From Loktanella salsilacus (GTDB taxonomy: Bacteria; Pseudomonadota; Alphaproteobacteria; Rhodobacterales; Rhodobacteraceae), in assembly GCF_900114485.1 (NCBI RefSeq), contig NZ_FOTF01000001.1, forward strand, positions 1 through 64,000: a stretch of 64,000 nucleotides of DNA. The letters run 5' to 3'. How positions within the stretch are numbered: position 1 is the first letter of the stretch; each line of letters opens with the position of its first letter. Under the pieces are notes generated by a model. The model saw nothing but the letters and a program-made list of their open reading frames with translations, was not told where the DNA came from and searched no databases. The position numbers and the translations under genes are program-made. Below are positions 8,590-17,340 of the stretch, in pieces.

Positions 8590-8850
8590 TCAGCTATGCG
8601 GGTTCAGGAACGCATCTTCGTCGGCCTGCGCTGCTGGCTTGTCGGCTAATATTTCTGCATAATTGAATCTGGCAATTCCGCGTTGTGGGCGCGGCTCTGA
8701 CAAGTGCACTAAGTCGTATCCCGTCTGGGCTGTCACCGCACGGTAATGCGCTGTCTCAGCGGCTTCGCCAAAACGGCCAAATACTGCGGTTACTGCCTTC
8801 ACGCGAGGGTCGTCAGACTGTTCGACAAGCAAATGAAGCTTTAGTCCAGT
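8590..8850 (-). pseudogene. Gene remnant of unknown family
   Basis: About 85 codons of good minus-strand coding sequence (FETGLKLHLLVEQSDDPRV onward, ending DEDAFLNPHS then TGA) follow directly on a stop codon and have no start with a ribosome-binding site. A different frame just upstream (about 8860-8930, HPINYWIENDLFDAPLDLAI) reads like the preceding piece, so a frameshift probably separates them. The family is not recognised. The rest of the 8476-9012 interval shows nothing I can support. Confidence 0.35.
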
Positions 8851-9012
8851 TTCGAATAGCTAGGTCTAAGGGCGCATCGAAAAGATCGTTTTCGATCCAG
8901 TAATTGATTGGGTGTCTGTCAGTTGGATCGCGCGTCTTCTTGCTAAATTGTTCTTCGCAATCGAGCGCTCTTGCGAAAATTGACTCATTGAAAATTCGAA
9001 AAGGTGGACGGA

Positions 9013-9564
9013 ATGCTTTCAATACATGCGATGCCTGATGCGTTTACTAAAAGTGAATGTGAGCTGATTATTTCGATGATTTCCCAATCGCCAACCAATG
9101 AAGCCCTCCTCGTCGGCAGCAATAAAGATCACAATCTTCGCAAATCTGAGTTGGTCTGGACAGATGACGTGGTTGGTATGGAGTGGGTGATGGACCGCTT
9201 GATCGAGCTGGTTCGCAAATCAAACAGGGATCATTTTGAATTCGATCTGCGCGAGTTTGCCGAAAGCCCGCAGGTGGCGATCTACAAGTCCTCAGATAGC
9301 GGCCACTTCGTATGGCATTCCGATATTGGTAGCGGTCCTGCCTCCGGAAAACGAAAGCTCACTCTGGTGCTGCAATTGAGCGGTGCCGATACCTATGAAG
9401 GCGGTGACTTGGAGGTCATGCCGGGCGCACAAATTCTGACAGCTGGTCGCGCTCAGGGGTGTGTTAGCATTTTCCCCAGTTTCACGCTTCATCAGGTGAC
9501 GCCGGTTAAAAGTGGTATACGGCATTCGATGACTGTTTGGGCGCACGGTCCTGCATTCCGCTGA
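9013..9564 (+). CDS. 2-oxoglutarate/Fe(II)-dependent oxygenase
   Basis: A 183-residue protein of the prolyl-4-hydroxylase-like 2OG-Fe(II) oxygenase superfamily. The metal triad is visible as H102 and D104 (VWHSDIG) and H160 (FTLHQV), with R170 (SGIRHS) placed to bind 2-oxoglutarate. The strand KRKLTLVLQLSG and the GGDLEV segment complete the double-stranded beta-helix core. It would hydroxylate an unknown substrate using O2 and 2-oxoglutarate. The ATG at 9013, with AAAAGG upstream, is preferred over the GTG at 9004. It is a single gene with no obvious partner. Confidence 0.85.
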   Translation: MLSIHAMPDAFTKSECELIISMISQSPTNEALLVGSNKDHNLRKSELVWTDDVVGMEWVMDRLIELVRKSNRDHFEFDLREFAESPQVAIYKSSDSGHFVWHSDIGSGPASGKRKLTLVLQLSGADTYEGGDLEVMPGAQILTAGRAQGCVSIFPSFTLHQVTPVKSGIRHSMTVWAHGPAFR

Positions 9565-9745
9565 AACGGCCTTTAGCTGCCATTGCTGATGTTGCGGTAG
9601 CGCTACCTTACGTCGAATAGGTCATGAACCAGTCGCAGAATTGGATGCAATGCTGTTCGTCCGGCGCAAAGAGGCCGGGGCGATAACGCATAGACTGTGC
9701 ACCGGCCGTCATCGACATGCACAGGCAGACGCAGAGTGCTGGGTG

Positions 9746-10498
9746 CTATTTACGCGCCGACACTTCGAACAGCCGTCCGGGCGCGTCGGCTGCCAAGGGT
9801 GCCCCGGCCGCCTGCGCCATATGCCAGGCCAGAACCTGATTGCTGCTCAGCACCGGGATGCCGAGTTCCGATTCCAGTGGGGCGATGATGTCGAGCGTGC
9901 GCAGATTGGTGCAGGACAGAAAGATCGCTTCTGCCCCGATCGACGCGGCGCGGGCCGCAGCCATGATCGAAGCCGGCGCAATCCGGGCCACCTTCGCCTC
10001 CTCCTCCTCGCCAAACGTCACGGTATCGACCACCGTAAACCCTGCGGTGCCGAAAGCGTCGCGCACGGGGCCGGCGACGGTCGCGACGTAGGGCGTCACC
10101 AGACCTATCCGCAGAACGCCAAGCGCTTTCAAAGCGGCCAAAGCCGCCGTCAGGGGATCAGTGACAACGGGTGCCACAACGCCCTGGCGCACCATGTCCG
10201 CCACCGCTGCGGCACCGATCAGGGTTGTGCCGGATGTGCAGCCGTAGCCCACGACATCGAACAAAGCAGCCCGCGGAAAAAGCTTCGCCGCACGCGGTAG
10301 GTCAGCCTTCATTGCGGCGATCGTATCGGTCGTTAAGGCGTCGCCGGACGGAATACGGCTGATGTGGATCGCAATGTCGCGGTCGGGAAAAAGGCGGCGA
10401 AAGTCCTGCTCTAGCGTTTCGTCGGCCTGAAGCACGATCAGCCCGAAAGTGGCCTTGCTGCCAATGGGACCTGTCAGATCAAAGTTAATCTGCTTCAT
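9746..10498 (-). CDS. Asp/Glu racemase-superfamily protein (maleate isomerase/EutA-like)
   Basis: A 250-residue enzyme of the Asp/Glu racemase-arylmalonate decarboxylase-maleate isomerase superfamily. Two catalytic-position cysteines are present, C87 in GYGCTSGTT and C196 in FLSCTNLRT, as in true racemases and isomerases. It starts at the ATG (10498) that overlaps the stop of the upstream gene by four bases (ATGA); the longer upstream frame is unrelated. It is the last gene of a three-gene operon. In ectoine-degrading bacteria a related protein (EutA) accompanies an M24 hydrolase and a PLP enzyme, so a similar role on a small amino acid derivative is likely but not proven. Confidence 0.82.
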   Translation of the reverse strand: MKQINFDLTGPIGSKATFGLIVLQADETLEQDFRRLFPDRDIAIHISRIPSGDALTTDTIAAMKADLPRAAKLFPRAALFDVVGYGCTSGTTLIGAAAVADMVRQGVVAPVVTDPLTAALAALKALGVLRIGLVTPYVATVAGPVRDAFGTAGFTVVDTVTFGEEEEAKVARIAPASIMAAARAASIGAEAIFLSCTNLRTLDIIAPLESELGIPVLSSNQVLAWHMAQAAGAPLAADAPGRLFEVSARK

Positions 10499-11661
10499 GG
10501 CAAGATCACTGGCAATGCGGCAGGCGCACGGCGTGAAAGCAATTCGGGTCCATGCGCCCGCAACACGATATTCTCCTCGTGCACCATGATCAGTCCAGGG
10601 GCGATGTCTACGCTCGGTTCCAGTGTCAGCACCATCCCCTCGCGTAGCTCTGTTGTGTCCAGCGGGGTCAGCGACGGCCATTCGGTCAAGGTCACCCCAA
10701 GACCGTGGCCCAACCTGCCGCCGCTTGCCACCGCACCCGCCCGTGTCAGGGCCTCTGCCATGATCCGGTGCGCATCCCGGGCCAGCATACCGGGGCGCAG
10801 CGCCGTGAGTGTCACATCGGTCGCGGTATACAGCGCGTCATGCGCGCGGCGCACCGCATCGCTGGGCGGGCCAATCGCAAAGTTGCGGTCGAAATCGCAA
10901 AAATAGCCGTCTCGCACGGCACCCGTATCCAGCATCAGCACGTCGCCTAACTGCAAGGGCCGGTCGTCGGCGGGCGAGATAACATCCCCATATCCACCCT
11001 GCCCCGCAGCCCCTGCGACATAGCTGACCCAGTCGGCCCCTGCCTGCAGCAGGGCCACCTGAAAGTCGCGGAATACGTCGATCAGCGGCGTGCCAAGTTG
11101 TGCGAAATCCCGTACGCGATCAAAGGCGGCATTGGCCACGTCACAGGTCGCGCGAATCTTGTCGATTTCAGCCTCGGACTTGATCTCTCTGACCCGGCAG
11201 ACGGCGGCGGTTCCGTCGATAAACTGCCGCGGTGCGACAAGGTCCTGCACGCGCAGGTAATCCGCGAGCGGCATGCGTAGATGCGTTTCCAACCCCATTG
11301 GCAGGCCGATCCTGCCCGCGGCAGGGACGGATGTGATCAACGCCTCGGCCAGAAGGCTGACACCGTCATCAACCGGATCAGGGGCTCGCCAGGTCCTGAT
11401 GTCCGTGATCCAGCAGCGCCCCATGAGCGCGGCACCAATCGTCGGGATGATCGCAATCGGATCGCCCGTCGCTGGCACCACGATGAACCATGGCCGCGCG
11501 GGGCTTTCCCAGAACCGTGTCAAAAACCCTGTGGTGTAGAAAATATCCGCGGGTGACGTCAAAAGCAGGACATCCATCCCGCCGATTGCCATTTCGGCCT
11601 GAAGCGCCTTGATCCGGCGGCGATATTCATCCGCCGGAAAGATCATCGAACCGTCAGGCAT
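10495..11661 (-). CDS. M24-family metallohydrolase (Xaa-Pro peptidase-like, ectoine hydrolase-like)
   Basis: A 388-residue pita-bread enzyme. The N-terminal creatinase-like domain spans ~1-150 (EYRRRIKALQAEM near the start) and the catalytic domain ~160-388. All five metal ligands are visible: the two Asp in LDTGAVRDGYFCDFDRNF, His in GHGLGVTL, Glu in LTLEPSVDI and Glu in VHEENIVL. It should be a dinuclear metal amidohydrolase of the cytosol. The start at 11661 has AAGGGCCGG upstream and overlaps the previous stop by 8 bp; 11706 is possible but lacks support. DoeA/EutD ectoine hydrolase belongs to the same family, but several other substrates are known. Confidence 0.83.
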   Translation of the reverse strand: MPDGSMIFPADEYRRRIKALQAEMAIGGMDVLLLTSPADIFYTTGFLTRFWESPARPWFIVVPATGDPIAIIPTIGAALMGRCWITDIRTWRAPDPVDDGVSLLAEALITSVPAAGRIGLPMGLETHLRMPLADYLRVQDLVAPRQFIDGTAAVCRVREIKSEAEIDKIRATCDVANAAFDRVRDFAQLGTPLIDVFRDFQVALLQAGADWVSYVAGAAGQGGYGDVISPADDRPLQLGDVLMLDTGAVRDGYFCDFDRNFAIGPPSDAVRRAHDALYTATDVTLTALRPGMLARDAHRIMAEALTRAGAVASGGRLGHGLGVTLTEWPSLTPLDTTELREGMVLTLEPSVDIAPGLIMVHEENIVLRAHGPELLSRRAPAALPVILP

Positions 11662-12697
11662 TTTCCGGCCCTTCGCTGAGGATGCAAAGCACGTGGCTTT
11701 CGGCATTGATCCCGTCCAACCCTGCCAACAGTGCCGCTACACCGGCCGCACCTGATGGTGTCGATGGTAATCCGGCGGCGGCGACGGCTTCGGCCCCTGT
11801 CGCCGCCTCTTCCTCCGTCAAGGTGACAAAGCCATCGGCGTCGCGTGCCAGATCCGCCAACGCCAGCATGGACGGCGTTTTGCAGTCCAGCCGTCCCATC
11901 GCAGAGACGGGCCCGGATGTCACAACGACCCGCCCCGCACGGATGCTGTCAATCAGCGCCGGGGCCGCTTCGGGTTCGACCACGATCATCTGGGGGCCGT
12001 CACCCCATGCAAGGCGCAGTTCCGCCGCAACCGCCGCGGCAAGGCCGCCGACGCCAGCCTGCAGCAGGACATGGGTCGGCCGGTCGGTCATCTGGCCCAC
12101 GATTTCCGTCGCGATCTGTCGGTAGCCTTCCATCACCCGAAACGGCAGGTCGACATATCCCGGCCAGGACCCGTCCGACAGCAGCGTCCAACCCTGCGCC
12201 TTGGCCGAATGACCCGCCGCAACCATGCTCGCCTCGTAATCTGCGCCCGCACGCACGACCTGCGCACCCATCCCCCGCAACCGCGCGGCAAAGCTTTCGG
12301 GCACGGTGTCCGCCAAATAGATGACTGCCGCTGCACCAAAAATGCGCGCGCCAGCAGCCACTGACAGGCCGTGATTGCCAGCGCTGGCAGTCACATAGGT
12401 GCGTCCGGTCAAGGCTGTTGGTAATGCACCGCCAGCGGCAGCAGCTTCACGCGCGATGGCATAGGCGGCCCCCAGCGCTTTGAAACTGCCAAGACCCATG
12501 CGACCGCGTTCGTCCTTGATCGTCACGCGCGCGGCACCCGCCATTTCAGCAAGAGCGGGAACGTCGCGCAGCGGCGTCTGTTCATGCCTCGGACACTGCG
12601 CCAGAAGGGAGGCGACCGCACGCGCACGCGCGCCAGGCGTTGGCTGAAGATCGGGTAGACCGCGACCCCGATATGGATTTACAAATACCTGTGTCAC
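11654..12697 (-). CDS. PLP-dependent lyase, diaminopropionate ammonia-lyase/threonine dehydratase-like
   Basis: A 347-residue fold-type II PLP enzyme. K73 in GLGSFKALGAAYA is the Schiff-base lysine, ASAGNHGLSVA holds the substrate loop, and LLQAGVGGLAAAV is the phosphate-binding glycine loop. The N-terminus (NPYRGRGLPDLQPTPGARAR) resembles 2,3-diaminopropionate ammonia-lyase more than biosynthetic threonine dehydratase, and there is no ACT domain. Translation starts at GTG 12697 with GAGGGGGA upstream. It is the first gene of the operon with the M24 hydrolase and the racemase-like gene. It would eliminate ammonia from an amino acid intermediate; in ectoine clusters the EutB member plays this part. 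Confidence 0.82.
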   Translation of the reverse strand: MTQVFVNPYRGRGLPDLQPTPGARARAVASLLAQCPRHEQTPLRDVPALAEMAGAARVTIKDERGRMGLGSFKALGAAYAIAREAAAAGGALPTALTGRTYVTASAGNHGLSVAAGARIFGAAAVIYLADTVPESFAARLRGMGAQVVRAGADYEASMVAAGHSAKAQGWTLLSDGSWPGYVDLPFRVMEGYRQIATEIVGQMTDRPTHVLLQAGVGGLAAAVAAELRLAWGDGPQMIVVEPEAAPALIDSIRAGRVVVTSGPVSAMGRLDCKTPSMLALADLARDADGFVTLTEEEAATGAEAVAAAGLPSTPSGAAGVAALLAGLDGINAESHVLCILSEGPENA

Positions 12698-13140
12698 GCA
12701 TCCCCCTCGTCGTTAATGCTGCTTCGCTCGCATGTATCAGGGCACAGAGTTGGCAGCTTTAATAGCGGTAACGAGACATTTCTCCAGATCATCGCCATCT
12801 GTAGATCCGTAACGAGGTGTCCGCGCCTTGCCGCAAAGCTTTCAAACGAAAGGCGGCCTGATAAAGACCAAGCCCACCTTGTTGCGCGAATTGCGGTGCG
12901 GCACCTCGGACTTCGCTTCGACGATAGTGCGCTGTCAGCGCTGCCATCAAAATTCCAAACACTGCCGACAGAGCATGATCTAGCTAATGCTGAAATAGCG
13001 CCGGACTGGTCGTGAAGCGCCCGTAATCGGCCCACGTGCGGACTGAAGCCTGAACGCGGCACTGTCATTGCGCTACCCACTAGACGCGTGGCGCAGGCAA
13101 GCTAAGGTTGTAGGAGGAGCTGTTTTGGGAGGAACTGCAG
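12698..13140. other. Intergenic region between the lyase operon and the cytochrome gene
   Basis: This 443-bp stretch has 100-codon-scale open frames on both strands, but neither shows a recognisable domain, a consistent codon bias or a sound start, so I annotate none. It must hold the promoter of the minus-strand lyase operon and that of the cytochrome gene. A purine-rich GTAGGAGGAG at about 13111 and GGGAGGA at about 13126 precede the cytochrome start. Confidence 0.4.
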
Positions 13141-13512
13141 ATGTTAAGAATTTACGCGCTTGCCGTAATCACGGGTTTTTACGGTTCTGTCGCCTCGGCT
13201 GAAAGTCACGCCGCAACGGAAGCTGAACAAACCGAAGCGCCCGCGGTCATGGCCGAAGATGTGGACTTGGACGCTGCGAAGTCGATATTCACGCGAAGCT
13301 GCCGTGGGTGTCATGGCAACAAAGCGCAGGGCGTCGCGAGCTATCCGAAGCTATCCGACAAGACACCGGAATACATTGTTGAAAAGCTTGAAACCTATCG
13401 CGCAGGAGAGCGGATCGGACCCAACTCAGTCTTGATGATCCAGAACGCAAAAGGCCTCTCGGACCTAGAGATCGCGAGCCTTGCAGTCTACGTCACAACC
13501 GCTTTTGAATGA
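13141..13512 (+). CDS. Periplasmic monohaem cytochrome c
   Basis: A 123-residue class I c-type cytochrome. A signal peptide (residues 1-20, ending SVASA) directs it to the periplasm. CRGCH at 54-58 binds haem covalently, and Met99 (SVLMIQNAKG) is a likely distal ligand. A 20-residue acidic Ala/Glu linker precedes the haem domain. GGGAGGA lies 8 bases before the start. It is followed 148 bp later by a PQQ-type sugar dehydrogenase, so it may be that enzyme's electron acceptor. Haem attachment would depend on the Ccm system encoded at 47.8-52.2 kb. Confidence 0.87.
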   Translation: MLRIYALAVITGFYGSVASAESHAATEAEQTEAPAVMAEDVDLDAAKSIFTRSCRGCHGNKAQGVASYPKLSDKTPEYIVEKLETYRAGERIGPNSVLMIQNAKGLSDLEIASLAVYVTTAFE

Positions 13513-13660
13513 ACTCCGCAGCCCTCGGGGCTAATTAACTGAACCGCGGGTTTACTTGATTCACGTTCAGACCCTGCTAGGATTGTGGAACGGCCAGGTG
13601 TGTCAGCGGACAACCAGTGCGACGTCATACCTCTGCTTCATTGAAATCTGGGAGGAAATC

Positions 13661-14944
13661 ATGACTTTATCACGTCCATTTTTTACATCGTTGCTCATAG
13701 GAACATCCATATTCGTAACGCCTGCGCTTGCGCAAAGCGGGATGAACACAACTAGTCTTCAGCAGGAGGTCGTGCTGGAGGGGTTAGAAAATCCGTGGGA
13801 TATGGCGTTCTTGGATGATGGCACGATGCTATTCACCGAGAAATGCAGTGGCCTGTCTGTGCGCATGCCCGATGGCACCGTCAATGCGCTATATGGCGTG
13901 GGCGAGACGGAAGGCTACGCAGAAAATGGCGCTGACCTTTTTTGCGAGGGACAGGCCGGGATGATGGGCGTCGCTTTTGATCCCGACTTCGATAATAACC
14001 GTCGGATCTACGTCTATGCGACCTCGAACATGTCCGCGCCTCATACGAACCGGCTGATGCGGTTCACCCTTAACGAGGACTTTACGAGCGTCGCGGACCG
14101 GACCGACATCGTGGATGATGTGCCGTACAAAATGGAAGCGTCGGATCATCCCTTCGGTGGTCCCGGTGCGCACAACGGCGGACGCGTTCGCTTTGGTCCA
14201 GACGGCGCGCTGTGGCTCACGACAGGTGACAACCACAACGAGGAGATCCCGCAAAGCCCGACACTGATGGGGTCCAAAGTTTTGCGGATGGATACAGATG
14301 GGCAGGCTCACCCTGACAACAGCCCACCCGAAGGATTTGACCCGCGCACCTATACCTATGGCCACCGCAACGTGCAGGGCATCGCGTTTCACCCTGAAAC
14401 CGGACAGGCCGTCATCGCAGAGCATGGCCCTTGGCATTCGGATGAGATCACTGTGCTGGTGAATGGTGGCAACGGTGGCTGGGACCCACGCGCCAATATG
14501 GCAGGCCGCGGCGACTGCCCGGACGGGTATTGCGGATACAGTCCAAATCAGAACGAGGGTATGAACCGTTACGAGCGGGCCGCCTTTATGCCGATGACAG
14601 ACTTCGCAACATACCCCGACGCCATGCCACCTGTATGGGAAAACAACGGCTGGTCGCAGGGCACGTCGTCAGCGGCCTTCCTCGAAGGTGAGCAGTGGGG
14701 CGACTGGAACGGTGCGATGGTTGTCGGCATCATGGGGATCGGTTTTGGCGGCACGCCGCTTGGACAGCGGATCGACGTCATCCAGTTCTATGAGGACGAT
14801 GGCACACTTTCGGTCGAGGACGTGACCGAGATGACCCTGCCAATGGAGGCCGGGCGTTTCCGCTCGGTTGTCCTTGGACCGAACGGTAGTCTTTATACAT
14901 CCGTTGATGAGGGCACCATCTACAAGCTGACACCAGGCAGCTGA
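13661..14944 (+). CDS. PQQ-dependent soluble aldose dehydrogenase family protein
   Basis: A 427-residue exported beta-propeller of the glucose/sorbosone dehydrogenase (YliI/Asd-like) family. The signal peptide is at 1-25 (ending PALAQS). Family hallmarks include ENPWDMAFLDDGTMLFTEK near the mature N-terminus, GGPGAHNGGRVRFGPDGALW with the conserved catalytic-type His, YTYGHRNVQGIAFHPETG, AEHGPWHSDEI and the terminal GSLYTSVDEGTIYKLTP blade. The ATG at 13661 has GGGAGGAAA just upstream; the longer frame from 13556 lacks a signal sequence. It would oxidise sugars in the periplasm with PQQ and pass electrons to a cytochrome such as the one encoded upstream. No PQQ biosynthesis genes are in the window. 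Confidence 0.88.
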   Translation: MTLSRPFFTSLLIGTSIFVTPALAQSGMNTTSLQQEVVLEGLENPWDMAFLDDGTMLFTEKCSGLSVRMPDGTVNALYGVGETEGYAENGADLFCEGQAGMMGVAFDPDFDNNRRIYVYATSNMSAPHTNRLMRFTLNEDFTSVADRTDIVDDVPYKMEASDHPFGGPGAHNGGRVRFGPDGALWLTTGDNHNEEIPQSPTLMGSKVLRMDTDGQAHPDNSPPEGFDPRTYTYGHRNVQGIAFHPETGQAVIAEHGPWHSDEITVLVNGGNGGWDPRANMAGRGDCPDGYCGYSPNQNEGMNRYERAAFMPMTDFATYPDAMPPVWENNGWSQGTSSAAFLEGEQWGDWNGAMVVGIMGIGFGGTPLGQRIDVIQFYEDDGTLSVEDVTEMTLPMEAGRFRSVVLGPNGSLYTSVDEGTIYKLTPGS

Positions 14945-14950
14945 TACTGC

Positions 14951-14990
14951 ACTAGGCCGCGCTTCTCCGACAGCGCGGCCTAGTTCTCTC
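14951..14990 (+). terminator. Intrinsic terminator after the sugar dehydrogenase gene
   Basis: A perfect 13-bp inverted repeat (14951-14963 and 14972-14984, ACTAGGCCGCGCT) with an 8-base loop follows the stop codon by 7 bases and leads into a pyrimidine tail TCTCTC. Confidence 0.8.
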
Positions 14991-15321
14991 AGTGAAGCGC
15001 AGCAAAAAACGGGAAAAGCTGGCCATCCACCCAAACATAGTATGGCCCGTTAGCAAGGCGGCGCTTCGATGCTGCTTACACACCCCACATTGCTGAGGTT
15101 TTGCGCAGTGATATTTCGTCCAAGAATGATTGTATCCGGGCGCGACTGTCTGAAAAGCTCATGACCTAGACTGCACGGCTGTCGCCGAAGACGAATGTCA
15201 TTCTACACTGACTGCCCCTTCAACAAAGACAAACACACATAGGTTGCGGGCGGGTTACCGTGTTCGCAACGCTCGTTTTCAATCCTGTTGCGAAGACGCG
15301 CCGCCCCCACCTTCGGTGGCC
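14991..15321. other. Intergenic region between convergent genes, nothing supported
   Basis: About 330 bp separate the convergent sugar dehydrogenase and cell-wall hydrolase genes. I see no reading frame with a plausible start and no RNA-like structure apart from a small hairpin CCACCTTCGGTGG (about 15307-15319) just beyond the hydrolase stop, which could help end its transcript. Confidence 0.45.
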
Positions 15322-15825
15322 CTATCGCCCCGTGATACCCTCGATCTGGGGTAAGGGTGTTGACTGCGTGACGCGTTCGGATGGCCGTTTTTCGTAGAAG
15401 GCATTGCCGCCTGTCGAAAGAACGTAATGAATGTTGTTGTAGGGCGCGTGGTATGTTGCGGCGTGGAAAAACTGCGCCCGCGCGATCATCGGGTGCCGTT
15501 CACCTTTTAGAACCGAAACTGCTGCCTCGCGGACAATCGCAGCAGATCGCCCGTCCATTTTGCGTGACATGATCCCGGGTGCAAACTGATTTTTCTGCGC
15601 GACGACACCACAGACCGTGTCGGGGTAGCTGCTGGAATTGACGCGGTTCATGACCACGCTGCCCACTGCGATCATGCCGTCCCGGCTCGACCGGTTCGAC
15701 TCGAAATACATCGCTCGTTCCATACAGTCGCGTTCGGTATGACGCGGGAAAATGCCACAACCCGTCAGTGCCGCCAATGCGGCGACCGAAATGATCATCT
15801 GAAATCTGACCTTTTGACGTATCAC
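15322..15825 (-). CDS. SleB-like cell wall hydrolase, lipoprotein
   Basis: A 167-residue envelope protein. Residues 1-22 form a lipoprotein signal ending in the lipobox LTGC, with Cys23 as the lipidated residue. The rest is a Hydrolase_2/SleB domain: CMERAMYFESN holds the catalytic Glu (about E42), followed by MIAVGSVVMNRV, CGVVAQKNQFAPG and the C-terminal AQFFHAATYHAP. These enzymes cleave peptidoglycan glycan strands (lytic transglycosylase type). Alphaproteobacteria have several paralogues used in wall remodelling. It is a single gene, convergent with the sugar dehydrogenase. Confidence 0.85.
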   Translation of the reverse strand: MIRQKVRFQMIISVAALAALTGCGIFPRHTERDCMERAMYFESNRSSRDGMIAVGSVVMNRVNSSSYPDTVCGVVAQKNQFAPGIMSRKMDGRSAAIVREAAVSVLKGERHPMIARAQFFHAATYHAPYNNIHYVLSTGGNAFYEKRPSERVTQSTPLPQIEGITGR

Positions 15826-16472
15826 TTTTGGTCGCTCCTAAAGCTTGGTGGCGTCGCAGTTGTCTTGCCAAGGGCGCTAGCGGGCTGGTGGGCCGTTGGT
15901 CCCAAGTAGATCGAAGGCCGAAAGGCGAGGCGAGCCATAGCGCTTCGCGCCAAACTGGTCAGCATCACGCCGATGCACCTTTCCCGTAACGTCCTTCAGT
16001 CACTTTATAATACCTAAAGACATTGAAACCGCTTTACTAGTTTTCACAAATTTACCGCCAAAGGCATGCAGGGTAAATTTGCCAACCGCGGGCATATAAC
16101 GAGCGTGTATCGCCCCCTTTTCGGTAATTTTTACGTTCACTCAAGCTCCGAAGCATGCCCAAACTAATCCCCGTTCGTATATCGCGAGGTGATAGTCTAA
16201 GCGAACCCACATCCTCATACGCCGACGTTCATGGATCGCGCAGCATGTCGTCAACCGAAACGTCGATCAGCCGATCGGCGGACAATCCAGCTTGATGTCG
16301 TTACGGCATTGATCGTCATGAAGCGTCACTTTACCGTCTCAGAGCAGCACTTTCCGACATGCACTTTGTCTCACCTTCATTCCTATCGTTCGTTGCAAAT
16401 GTTAGTTTAATCTTCCACCTCTTGCGGCGCGACTTGACCTCTCCCACCCATCAGATGCGGATTAAATCTCTT
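15826..16472. other. Long AT-rich intergenic region with a perfect inverted repeat
   Basis: No convincing gene is visible over about 650 bp. The main structure is CAAATTTACC (16047-16056) and its exact complement GGTAAATTTG (16072-16081) around a 15-base spacer, either an operator or a small hairpin. The plus-strand frame from 16359 that leads into the PlsC gene is open, but its first 38 codons do not resemble the family. Confidence 0.45.
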
Positions 16473-17186
16473 ATGAATGCGATAAAATTGAAATCGTTTC
16501 TGTTCGACGGGTTCCTTGCTGGCTGGACCGCTTTGTTCGCTTTGGGGGTGCTGGTCTTTTGGTTGTCTGGCTCGCCGCAAAAACCAATTCGGGCTGCAAC
16601 TCGTCTTTGGGTGCGCGGAATCTTGTTCGGGCTGAAGCATATCGTCGGGCTGGACTATGCCGAAAAGGGTCGCGACCTGATTCCGGACGAACCCTGTCTT
16701 ATCGTCTGCAATCATCAATCCACTTGGGAAACACTCGCAGCCCTTGTTCTTTTCCCGGACGTCGCAATTGTCGCGAAGCACGAACTTCTGCGGATCCCGA
16801 TAATCGGGTGGTATCTGCGAAAATCACCGATGATCATCATCGATCGTGAAAGCGGGTCCAAGGCACTAAAGGCGATGCTGAAACAGAGTCATGAAGCGAT
16901 TGCCTCCGGCCGCTCGGTTCTGGTTTTCCCACAAGGGACACGTATGGATGAGAGCGAGCCAATCGCGTTCAAGCGTGGGGTGGAACTGCTGTATTCAAAG
17001 CTGGGGGCACCCGTGCTGCCCGTCTTGGTGAACTCCGGCAAATTCTGGGGACCTAGCGGATCAAGCAAGCGTGGTGGGACAATCACAGTCTCGTATCTCG
17101 CTCCGATACCACCTGGGATGTCGGCCGAACTGTTTGTTCAAAAGGCCGAAGCGCAGATGGAGGCAGAACGGTCGATATTGCCATAG
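16473..17186 (+). CDS. 1-acyl-sn-glycerol-3-phosphate acyltransferase (PlsC family)
   Basis: A 237-residue inner-membrane-associated acyltransferase that makes phosphatidic acid from lysophosphatidate and acyl-ACP or acyl-CoA. An N-terminal membrane helix (about 14-32) is followed by NHQSTWET (80-87), the HX4(D/E) catalytic box with H81 and E86 (Glu replaces Asp, as in many proteobacterial PlsC), and FPQGTR at 152-157, the glycerol-phosphate-binding motif. The start is uncertain: 16455 and 16359 are in frame, and none has a strong ribosome-binding site. It is a lone gene; another acyltransferase of this superfamily lies at 54.0-54.9 kb. Confidence 0.85.
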   Translation: MNAIKLKSFLFDGFLAGWTALFALGVLVFWLSGSPQKPIRAATRLWVRGILFGLKHIVGLDYAEKGRDLIPDEPCLIVCNHQSTWETLAALVLFPDVAIVAKHELLRIPIIGWYLRKSPMIIIDRESGSKALKAMLKQSHEAIASGRSVLVFPQGTRMDESEPIAFKRGVELLYSKLGAPVLPVLVNSGKFWGPSGSSKRGGTITVSYLAPIPPGMSAELFVQKAEAQMEAERSILP

Positions 17187-17340
17187 CCTGTCGCAACAGG
17201 TGCATTCGACGAAGAATGGCAACCTCTGGCCGGACGTGGTTTCCGTCAGCATCTAAGCCTTAAGAGGAGTAGGTGCGACGACACGGTCAGTCCCGGACGC
17301 GCAGTACACTCCTCTTGCAGGTCGATAAAAAGCATGCCGC

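Noticed and set aside
9746-12697. A complete ectoine utilisation cluster
   Set aside because: Only three of the expected families are present; cyclodeaminase, deacetylase, transporter and regulator genes are missing, so the specific name is withheld.
12694-13080. A 128-codon minus-strand frame overlapping the start of the PLP lyase gene
   Set aside because: Serine/arginine-rich translation with no family resemblance, and its position is better explained as the promoter region of the lyase operon.
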